The notes under the pieces were generated by a model, which did no database searches, was not told the DNA's origin, and worked only from the letters and a program-made list of their open reading frames with translations. Both the position numbers and the translations under genes were made by a program. This document shows, piece by piece, positions 23,001 to 35,000 of a DNA stretch of 64,000 nucleotides. The DNA comes from Agrypnia vestita (Eukaryota > Arthropoda > Insecta > Trichoptera > Phryganeidae), in the NCBI GenBank assembly GCA_016648135.1, contig JADDOH010005100.1, forward strand, positions 1 through 64,000, written 5' to 3'. Each line of letters starts with the position of its first letter. The stretch's first letter is position 1.

Positions 23001-26000
23001 GCCCAATTCTAGATATATTTCCCTTCCAATTAACTACACCCACCCATACCCTTTCTCTCTCATCCAACCCCGACCACAGTTGATGGTCTGTCTCTTCCCC
23101 CCCTTAATGCTTTCTTGATTGTTTGTAATTCTGTTTTTGTTTAGTTAATACTGAACCCTGATGAAGGCTCAGCTGTGAGTCGAAATTAGTTGGTTCAAAC
23201 TCAATAAAGTGGTGTTAAATAAAGAGTTATTTTATTTAAAGATATGTGTTTGCTTCGTGTGAAAATTTAAAAAATATGTAATTTTAATTTTTTACAGATA
23301 GCTTCTGGTCAAGTATCTTTTCACTTTCCTGGAACCGAGGTGTACTTAATTGGCGGTGATGCAGGCATTGGTCTGTGTGGATTTAATGATGATCCATCCA
23401 TCGAAGACTTGCTTAATCAGTCAAATGCCGAACATTCTAACAGCAAGAAAAGGAAACGAGGTTCACACGATATTGTAAGTATGAAAATCTTACACACTGC
23501 ATCCCCACAAAGAGGGGGGAGGGGGGGGGGGGTATGCCCTAGCTCGAGGGTCTGGGGTGCGAGAGAGCCGACACTGAACGGTTTTATAAAATTATTTCTA
23601 CCTTTTGTTACGATATACATGAGTTCTGTTCCGCACAGAATTTGCGTGCTGTGCAAGGCTGTTTTACGAGCAAAAGGAGATGACTATTGGCAGGCCTGAA
23701 ACTTCTGTTAATAATAATGTTTTGGTACAAAGTTTTGATGAGTACATATTAACGATATAAGTGATGTTATACAAAGTTAAGGAATATCCCGCGACTTTCA
23801 AATCGCTCTTATTAAAGGTTTAGTGTAAGAGATGCAACATTTACACGACTTACGTTATTTTAAGATGCAAAATTAGTTTACAATATTTTACACAGTACAA
23901 TATTTTTTACAGAAAATAGAGGAAAATTTTTTGATGGCGAAGTATATACATATTGCTATATTTTTTTGTATTTTAAGTTTTATTATTAGTAATTTGAAAC
24001 AGCAATTGAAATAAATGAAAAATTTTCACCAATCATATTACTGTAATTGTAATACTGAAAATTTAGACGATGACCAATTTTACAATTTGACACTACACCC
24101 TGTATACTAAGTATAAATAATTTTGTATTTTTATGTAAATAATGTAAGTAAAAATATAAGTAATTATTCAATAATCTAGCCTTATATGTTAGGTACATTT
24201 ATTTGTTTTCAAAAAATATACCAAAAACTAAAAATTGCATTTTGTCAACTTCTTTATATTAATTTCCCCACCGTACGTGAACGTGGAAATGTCTTGGAAG
24301 TAAAAATTAACACATTTCCCGTCATCCAATCGAACTGAAATTTTACACGTCGACTCGACATCGATGACAATGCATTTTGACAACTTTGTCGGTATGCACA
24401 ATTATTTTGGTTGTTTTCGTATTTTGTGAAAAAATTTCAAGTTCCCCAGATGGATGCAGACCTCCGACCTCTTTGGGAAATATGTTCGTTGTGGGACGTC
24501 CTCCCCCCCAGAATTGAGTCGAATTTCACCTTTTTTAATTTTAATTCGAAAAACCACTCTTTTTTTTTTGAGCGCGATGTTTCTGCGAGTGTTTGCATAG
24601 TTTGAGTAAAATTCAAAAAACGAGTATCGCGTTCGAATAATAGTTAGAGGCACCATCTTTTGCCCATTTTTGATTTTTTCCACCCCCTCCAGTTTTCTTG
24701 ATATCCATTGAAAATTTTGTTTTTTCAATAATTTGTTTAAAACAAATCGCAACGAGGTGTGACAACTTTCTACACAAAGCGCGCGTCAGATCTATAGAAT
24801 TTTTTTTTGCGAATTGCGTGTCCACGGAATGGCGTTTGTTTTAGAGCTTTTTTTGCCGTTATTTGTACTTTTATATACTGCTCTGTGACGTGTTGGCCAA
24901 TTTTACATATAAATATCGCAATCGATAGATCACAAGTGCCTCTATGGAGTGTGCTGAAAATAAAGTAAAGCACTTCAGAATTAAATTCTCTTTCATTCGG
25001 TTTTCACAGTTTCAGCCGCTGCTCCGTGTTGGCTCTATTCTCCATCTAAAACACACGATTTGTAGAGTTTTTACTTTCCAATCTTTTGGCGTTTTTACTT
25101 TTTTTGTATATTTTTTTTCACAAAGTTACAAAACATTTATTTTATACCAAATCTGGAATTATTTTCAAACAGTATTAATTTTTTTCTCCAAGGTGCTAAG
25201 AACGACTCTCCAAAGGCTGGGTAACATAATCACATTTGGGTGACGTCATTAGCAGTATAGGTGAAAATTAGTCATTCCTAGAAGCATCCATCCTATACAG
25301 AGAAGAAGTTTGAATGAGTTTGAATGACATCAAATGAAAAATTCTATATATAGATCTTTTTCTTGCGTATAAAGAATTTATAATGAAAACTTTGTTTTTA
25401 TGGGTTAAATTATTTAATTGCCAATTTATCCTTAATTCTGTGACTCCTAAATGCTTATTGTAAGAAAAAATAATTTGTAAGAAAATACTTATTTGACTGG
25501 TTTATTTTCATGTGCAGGATGTTATATCGGTGGATCTTGTAATGAAGACATCTCGAGATTTCATATCTGATAAATTGGTAAAGACCGCTGTAAAAATGAT
25601 GTCAACACAAGGTAAACGTAAGTATGACTATGTATTTATTTAATTATGAAATTCATCTCATAATGTATTAAACTTTTCAAGGTATATATTCCTTTTTGTT
25701 TTGTATTTTAAAAAGTGAATTAAATAATATTGTGGAACAGTTTTAAATAGTGAACTTACATTATAAATGGAATATAAACATGATAGTAGTGAAATATTTA
25801 TTTAAATTTTTGACTCGTACATAAATTTACATTACCTATTGTCATAGAATTTTCTTATCATAAACTGGTCACTGGCCAGGCTTACTGGCTGATTAATACT
25901 CACACAATGTAGATGTATCAATCTAGAGCTCAATGTGATATTAGGTCCTTACATATGAAATTGGCGTTTTGCCGTACTGGCAAATTTGATCTCAAATATT

Positions 26001-29000
26001 TTCTCTTTGGTTAGGAATTCCAAATCCAAATTTATACAGCTATTTACTCATGTAAAGTGTTTTGAAAATTATAATTCATTTGTTTTTTCCTCAATTGTTT
26101 TTTTCTTTGCGTCACTCAGTTTACAAAATGAAAAACTTGAAATATCGCGTTATTTACAAGTACGAGTTCCACCGTGGCACCAGTGCTGCAGAAACGGCTC
26201 GAAGGATTAATGATGTGTATGGCGACGGTGCCGCAAAAGAAAACACAGTGCGCTTTTGGTTCCAACGTTTTCGTTCTGGAAATTTCGACCTGCAGAACAA
26301 GCCCCGTGGACGGCCGGAGACCAAAGTTGATAGTGAAGAATTGAAGGCTATTGTGGAAACGGATCCATCGCAAACCACATCCGAGTTAGCTGCAGGCTGC
26401 GGTGTTAGTGATAAAATTGTTTTAATCCACTTGAAGCAAATTGGTAAGGTGAAAAAGCTTGAAAGGTGGGTACCTCACGAATTGAGTGAAGCAAATCAAC
26501 AAACGCGCGTTGACTGCTGCGTTGCATTACTCAACCGGCACAATAATGAAGGGATTTTAAATCGAATCATACCTGTGATGAAAAGTGGATCCTGTACGAT
26601 AATCGGAAGCGCTCATCGCAATGGCTGAACCCTGCCGAACCAGCCAAACCATGCCCCAAGCGAAAATTGACTCCAAAAAAGTTACTTGTGAGCGTTTGGT
26701 GGACTAGTGCTGGTGTCGTTCACTACAGTTTTCTTAAATCTGGCCAGACGATTACGGCAGATGTCTATTGTCAGCAACTGCAAACCATGATGGAAAAGCT
26801 AGCTGCTAAACAACCGAGGCTGGTTAATCGCTCTAGGCCACTGCTGCTTCATGATAACCCTAGACCACACACTGCACAACAGACGGCTACTAAATTAGAG
26901 GAGCTTCAATTGGAATGTCTAAGACATCCACCGTACTCTCCGGACCTTGCCCCAACAGATTACCGATTTTCTCGAAATTTGAATAACTTCTTGCAAAGGA
27001 AAAAATTCAACTCCGATGGGGCAGTCCAAACCGCCTTCAAAGATTTTATTGATTCCCGTCCGAATGGTTTTTTTAGTAAAGGGACCGATGAACTACCTAT
27101 GAGATGGCAAAAGTGCATAGATAGCAATGGTACATACTTTGATTAAATAAATATATTATAATAAGAAAAAATCGGCTTTATGTTCCTCCCATACTAAACG
27201 CCAATTTCATATGTAAGGACCTAATATTTTGACTGATAAGCTTGATAACAATTATTAAAGAACGGCTTTTCAATATTATTTTCTTTACTTTACTATGTAC
27301 TAAATTAGAAGTTAGTGAACTCCTTTAATCTGAAATTAAATGCACCCAAAATGTGTTCTTAAATATTTATAAAACATGTTCATTAAAATGTAAAAATAAA
27401 AATTTGAAAGTATGAAATATGTCAACAAATGACACAGTTTTAAAACCAGATTCCGTGCTGTCGGGAGCGGCGGGCATCCCCTCACGGCCGCTTATCCTTT
27501 TTCATAAAAAAATCACTATCAAACATGTTTTTATGCCAAATTTGACATCAGTTAGAAATATTATACTATCAAAAACAATTGATTCATCGCATATAAAAAG
27601 TTTTTTTTTAACTAGTTTTACATGAATTTACTTTTTTTGCCTATATAGGCATAGGTATATACCTATATTTGTACATTTAAACGGGCATCAGTTCCTACAT
27701 CACTATCCGATTTGGTGACCTTGGAGCCTCGCGGACTTTGCGTTTTGTTAACGTTGATTTTGTATTAAATAATCGTATTAAAGATCACTGTATGACATAA
27801 TTTTCAAATCATCATCATCCCCTTGTCCTAGTTGGGTCCGGGGTCCAAAGATTCTACAAGGTTTTTCCATGTTCCCTTGTTTTGCCCTGCTTCTGCACGA
27901 GTCAACCAGTCTAGACCCATAAAGAAGAATAATGGTTGTTAAATTCTTTTTTAATACAATACATAGTAGATACTGTAGTAGTTTTTTTAATTCTAGATGA
28001 AAAATAATTAGAATTCAGTTAAATTCACAAGTATTTTGACATTTCAGCTGGAAGTCAAAATACATAATATCTACCTAAATGTGCTTATGCGACATCATAT
28101 TTAAATTAAAAAATAGTGATGTATGAACAATGGTTGTTTTCTATTTTTTTTACTGTACATATTATTTTAGAAATATAAATAGGCTTTTTTATTTATTGTA
28201 GACCTAAAACATTCAGAATTCGAACAAAAATTACACGAGCGCAAGCTACTCTCGGGTGTTTTCATATATTTTAGTGTCGGCACTTCCTATGGCCGTCTCT
28301 TTTTCTTGCAGCCTTCCTGTCTTGCAACGAATATGTGAATATACATACCAGTGCAATGTTTATCTGATATTAGGTTTGTTCATGTCTCGTTCTTGTCTTG
28401 AAAGAGCACGATCCACTGACACCATACATTGACATTTGACATTTGGAGAATGGGGCCTCTTAAATCAATATTTATTTGACAATTTTTTTTTTGTGAATTT
28501 GAAAAAAGTCACAAACCGTGCGAAAAAAGCATAAATTTTATTAAATTTTTTTTATTTTTTAAAAACATTGGAAATGCGTAATTGCGCAAAAGGCCTTTCT
28601 CATTGTTAATTTTTTTATTCAAAATTTTAAAATTATTTGATTTATGGCCTTTATTTTTCATGTCGGAGAAGAAGCTGTCTTCAATCTCCGGAGAATTTGT
28701 ATGAAGAATGCAACTTTATTTAGTTGTTATGGCACAAAGGCCTTATAATTTTTTCCGTCTACAAATTATTGTGGTTATCAAATTAAAATCTTGGAATTAT
28801 ACAAAATGAATTATAAGTTCACCTTTAATAAGTTATCCCACCAAAAAGGTTTAAATTCTTTGATTACGAAAAAGTTCCATATGAATTAAGGGGTTATGTG
28901 TAGTCAGAGGCGAAAAAAATTGACATTTTCAATATTTTTTTGAACGGTTGTGTAATATTTTGATTCAATACATAATACCAACGTTTTACACTATATTTTA

Positions 29001-32000
29001 AGTAACTAAACCGAAAATTTCAAATAAAATTAATAATAATGGAACACGATAGAAACTCAATTCTTGACCCCTGTCTTGCAAATAGTGCCTCGCGGTGTCC
29101 ATCAGTGCTTCTTAGTGGTTTATCTAAATTTAATGAAACAAAAAAAAATTAGTAGTTCAATAGTTAATCTTGTGCTTAATCGAAGCTTTTTTATTTTTTT
29201 CAAATTTAACAAAATGGCGGTCTTTGAAAGCTTAATTATGAATTTTGAGGAAAAAAATCACTCATTTATTATTTATAAAAAAAAAAGTCAAAAATAAAAA
29301 TCCTTCGATTAAGCACAAGTTGTTAATGCCTAAAATACGATGTTAAAATTTCATTTAAATCTTTTCAGTAGTTTTTAAAATATCGTGGACACCGTTTTTG
29401 AAAACATTATTTTGAGAAAAACGCGTTTAAAGTTTTATGCATAAATAATTAATACAAATACAATTTAAAAAATTACTTACGTAGAGTTGTCTATTTCTGG
29501 TACATATAATAGATCTTCTGCCGTTGTGTAAGCCTCCAAGATGTCGATTTGTTTTTGTCTACATCTCATTTTGCCTTCTCAAGTGATCTGATTTGCATGT
29601 TGGTCAGCAATCTTTATGCACTCTATATCGAGTTTTTTAGCACTAGGTCCATAATTTAATTATATTGCATTGGCAGTCATTAACATTCCTTGCATACATT
29701 CATAACGTCTCATTATAAATTATTAAAAATGATTATTGTACACGCACAACTACCTATCGACCACTCGGTTTCACTACCACTGAAATACTAACACTAAATC
29801 AAATCTCAGTTAGCCTAATGGGTCTTCTGTCTAAAAGCAGAAATATAAAAGAAATTTCGTACATTATTCTTAAAATTACTCCTTTATTGCCGTCCGCGTG
29901 TAAGTACGGATGGCAGTAGAGGGCCCGACAGTTATCGTTAGATATCTTTAAAACTAATAATCGGATCGAGTTGATATTTTCACACAATATTTTACTTTAA
30001 TAAAATACAAAAAAAAAACGATTTTTTGAAAATCCTGACTACACGTAACCCCTTAATATGTTTTCTGCATTTCATTGTTTCTTACCTAATTGATTTTTGT
30101 TTGGTTAAATTAGAATTTGATCAAGAGTGAGATTAATAGTTAAAAAAAGCATAGATTTTTGCGTTTTACACCAATCAAAACACCTGTTTTATAAAAATCT
30201 GTATTTTTTGGTTAGCTGGTACTCTCGTTATCAGATCGTTGAATGGTCACAAAAGTTTTAGCCACTGACAATACAGTAATATTTGTGTGTTCATAAATTA
30301 TTTTTTAAACCGTAGTTATAATTTAATTTGTTTTGGAGGATCTGGTCTATCTTACCCTTAGGTAATTATCAAAGGTTTACATAGGTATAATTTTACAAAT
30401 TAACACATATATACTTAATTTTTTTTTATAAAACATCCTTAAATTATTACGATATAAATCGAAATTGAATTAAAATTTAAAATTAGATGTCAAGTGTAAA
30501 TAATATGAGAATATTGAAATAACTGTTAACTTATGTCTAAGTTTCTATTGCTTTGTCTCTTGAAAAGAAGAGAGTTTTTCTGCATATCAAATTACTTATT
30601 TTTTATAATTAGCCAAAGTGACTTTTGGAATCTATATTGTGTGGTCTCTAACAAATAATATTTTAATTTTTTCAACAGCTGCTTACTGTATTAAATTACC
30701 TCTCAGTATTGACACATTGGCCATGGCGCATTTGAGTACAAAACTGATTCCTGTCTACAATGTTCTTGTGGAGAGTGCCTGCAGATCTCTGAGGCTGCTG
30801 GAGCAAAACTTACTCGAACAACTGGGTAAAATTATTTTTTTAGATTCACATTCAATCTGTACTATTAAATACCAATCACATACTCTATCTTGCAAGCTTA
30901 GTGTGTCTTAAAATATGTACGAGCGCTGTATGTGTATAGTACCCGTGTTAGGAAAGAAAGATTTTTTTAATAAATAATAATAACTTTGTTTTACATCACT
31001 TATATTTATTTTCAAATCCAACCGGGTTTCGCTACGACCGTAGCTTCTTCAGGGAGAATTTTAACTGCCTAAATATACAAAAATTATGTGCTTATATACC
31101 TAGTGTGAAAAGTGAAAGGACGGAGTGCCAATAGTGGGGCTAGGGGGTGGGATTTCGCAGGGAATATTACTATTAAGAGGGAACATACATAAAGATAAAT
31201 TTACTTGATTATTAATGATTTTATAATTCATATTAATGGCTTTCCTTATCTCTAATGCCTCTTAATTATCTAGTCTATTACCTATTCCGTTTTTATGAAT
31301 AATACTAACTCCTGAACTATTATTGAACGTGTGGTCTTCTTCAATTAAATGGTTGACAAATTCTGAGAACCCACTATTTTTTAAACAACGCAAGTGCTCT
31401 TTTACTCTAATTTTTACATTACGCGATGTCTTCCCTATATAAAATGCGGGCAATCGTTACATTTCAATGAATATACACCAGAAAGGCTGTTCCGCACAGG
31501 ATCACGCAAAATATGATGTGGTTCCACATGCCCAAACTCGAAGAAGCACACCGAAAGTTTCAGATGGCAAAGTCGTATAAAACCAATCTAGAAACGCCGG
31601 TGTAGTAGAGGTCGCCTTAAAAGGGCCAAAGAAGATCCAGAGAAAGTCCAAGTAGTCAGCAGGGTCATTGTAGGTAGAGAGAAATGAAAGACTGGTAAAA
31701 GTGGTCCGATAGGCTCTTAAAGCACTTCAGGAGTACTGAATTGCTCGCCGTTATGAAACCGTTTATATAGTCAAATTACAAAATCCCCTCCATAACTCCA
31801 TCGTAAAACAATCAGCCAATCACAAAGCTCGCTTTGCGGATTTCAGAGCTCGTGCAATCTCTGGGTGAATTTTGGTACTAATCAGTCTGGCGATCGGCTG
31901 CGGAGATCGGCAGAAAGCACTTCGCTCCGACATAAAAAATCGTAAAAATGGTTTCATCGTCTTTTTGAGACGTAAATCATGTTAATTTATACAAAACTAA

Positions 32001-35000
32001 ACCTTGCTGATAATCTAACACTGTCTATGGGACTGGCAAGGCAGTATTAACAGAGTTATTACAAGTTATGTGCCGAGTGCAATCGGCTAGTTACGTTAAA
32101 TTCAATAAAAAATAGTTCTCGAGTAAACACACGAATCTTTGTATAACAATTACGAAGTATATTTTATAAGGCGTCTTTTGACTATAGTTCGATGTGTGGA
32201 CAATCCATATTACGTCAGTAATAAATAATTTTATCAAATAAAATTCCCCCTGCGCCTTTGGTGCAATTTATATTTGTGAATATATGTTTTTTGAATAGGT
32301 ATTTATCAGAGGCATACAATAAAGAAAGTTTTAATAAAATCGGACTGCCATAGCGGTCAGTATTTGATTTTGACTAAAAGTCATCTTTTTCGGCACGGTA
32401 TCGCTCGGCCGGTGACGCCGCTATCAGCGATTGCGCTCGTGTTGAGCGTAAAAGGCCCGTTTTAGGGCTACTATTTTTTAATCCCCCTTTGTATGTTTTC
32501 CAACTTTTTCTGTGTTTTTAATAAAAATTATTTTTTGAAAATTTTTAATTTTTAAATTTATATTTTGTTTGTACGGTGCTCCATGCACTGTTCAGTAATG
32601 ATGCTCCTCCTCCAGTCTACGTCCAGGCCCGAAGCACTCGGTCTTGTGTGACAAGACTCTGATTTGTGGGCTGGGTTCCCATAGATCAGATACAAGCGAT
32701 ACTGAGGCGGTCGGTCTGCAGCTCGGCCGCCCCACTTCAATTTTCGGAATACCAGCCGGGCGCACCCACATTGCTGGTTCTCAGAATAATTCTGACTATA
32801 TGTCAGTCTCAAGAATCGAGATTGTCACGCCTTGTACGCGGGTTAAATCCAGAAATATTCGAAAATATTTCCATAAATGCCGCGAACGGCCATTTATCCG
32901 AGATTATCACGCCTCGTATGCGGGTTCCAAGGTTCAGAAATATTCGGAAAATATTTCGACTTTCATACTGACCATATGTCAGTCTCAAAAAACCGAGAGT
33001 ATCACGCCTCGTACACGGATTCCAAAGTCCGTCAAGTACTGTAGCTAACTCCAGGTTAGGTTAGGTTAGGTTAGGTTAGGTTAGGTTAGGTTAGGTTAGG
33101 TTAGGTTAGGTTAGGTTAGGTTAGGTTAGGTTAGGTTACCTAACCTAACCTACACGCCCGATGATAGTACTATATAGTAATAAAAATAACTTTGTTTAAC
33201 ACCACTTATATTTATTTTCAAATCCAATTGGGTTTCGCTACGACCGTATCTTCTTCAGGAAGAATTTTAACTGCCTAAACATACAAAAATTATGTGCTTA
33301 TATACTAGTGTGAAATGTGATGGAACGGAGTGCCAATAGTGAGGGTAGGGGGTGGGATTTCGCAGGGAATATTACTATTAAGAGGGAACATATTTAAAAG
33401 TGGACTAAAATTATTATTATTATTATTATTAGTCCAGCAATATTTCAACTTTTTTAAGCCACCCAAAAAATATAATTTGCCAAATTCAGTAAAATAGCCC
33501 TCTATTTTGCAGTTGGACATTTTTTCATATTTGGAAATAAAAATAAATTATAGAGAAAGAGGCAGCAATTCATAGTGTAACTTGCTCAGTTTTTCTATGG
33601 CGATTGCTAATGAGTGAGTTCTTTTTTATTCACCAAATGTCGTCATTTTCTCATCAATTCAGCATCAAATCAACCCAATAAATCATCAGAGTACTGCCCC
33701 GTGATTGTCTTTCTCTTCTCCAAATAGTTGGTAAAGATGATGCCTCGCAAATTCCATAAAACAGTGGCCATGACCTTTCCGGCCGATAGACTTCATTTCT
33801 GAACTGTGTCTTCATTTATGGCTAGCAGAGATCCATGCTTCGCCAATAGTCTCAAAACGCCACAGAAACTTTTTTGAATTGCACTAAAACATATCAAAAC
33901 AGTGCTCCGAGGCTGTCATTAATTCTATTTTGTTCCACTGTAAGCAAATGCAGCACCCATCTTGCTGAAAGCTTACTCGTGCTGTAATGATTTTTTTTTA
34001 TGTAGACCTTTATGAGGAGCGTGGTGATGGTGGCATCCTTTATGCTATCAGCTCTGACAACATTTACCTTTATGATTTGGTCAGCTCAGCGAGGAACAAT
34101 GGTCTTTCCTCAGGGTTTTAATAGATTCACAGATGTGGTTGACAACTTAGGGACTCATAAATAAAAGAGACCTTTAAACAATACCAATTATATATTCAAA
34201 ATAGACAAGAATAGTTAGAAATGCACACATAATATTCCAATGACAAAAATGGCACTTCTAGAAAACGAAATTTCAAGGATGAACACATACAATATTCAAA
34301 TGATCAAAAATAAATTTCAAGGATAGAAGGGCGTATATTCAGTGTATACTGAGAGCAATTTAATAAACACATAAGGGGTGCTGTAAATTACCATGTCACA
34401 CCCTGTATGAAATATTTTCAAAGCACACAAACAACTGGCGCTGGATATATCAAGTCACTCAGTGTATATTAATTATTTTCTATACATAGAAAATTTTATT
34501 ATAATTTACAATTGATGTTAAATTTTTATAACAGAAAATTCATAACACCAGGACACAAAGTTATATTTTATCAAACCAAAATTTTATATTAGAATTTTGA
34601 AATAGGGCTAAACCTTCCACAACGAGAATCACTTATACTTGTAGAATACTTGTAGACGAAATTATATTTTATCGAAGAAATGAAATATTAATCGAAGTCA
34701 CATCCTGGATGTAAACATTATGTATACAAAAAGTGACAGTAGTCTACAATAAAATATTATAGACAGAGCATTACAGTAGCGACCGTAGATGAAAGAATGT
34801 GACGCTTACAATAGATATTGGCGCCAAATCAGCTTCTGTTTATCTTCAACAATGTTTATAAGAATGGTAGAAATAGTCACCAGCGGGGTTGTTTTATGTT
34901 GACAATAATAAAGTTTTACTACACAGTATTCCATTGTGTGAACTAAATGCACAAGATTTTGAACAAGCCTACAAAATAATGAAAATACCAACTTTTATGG

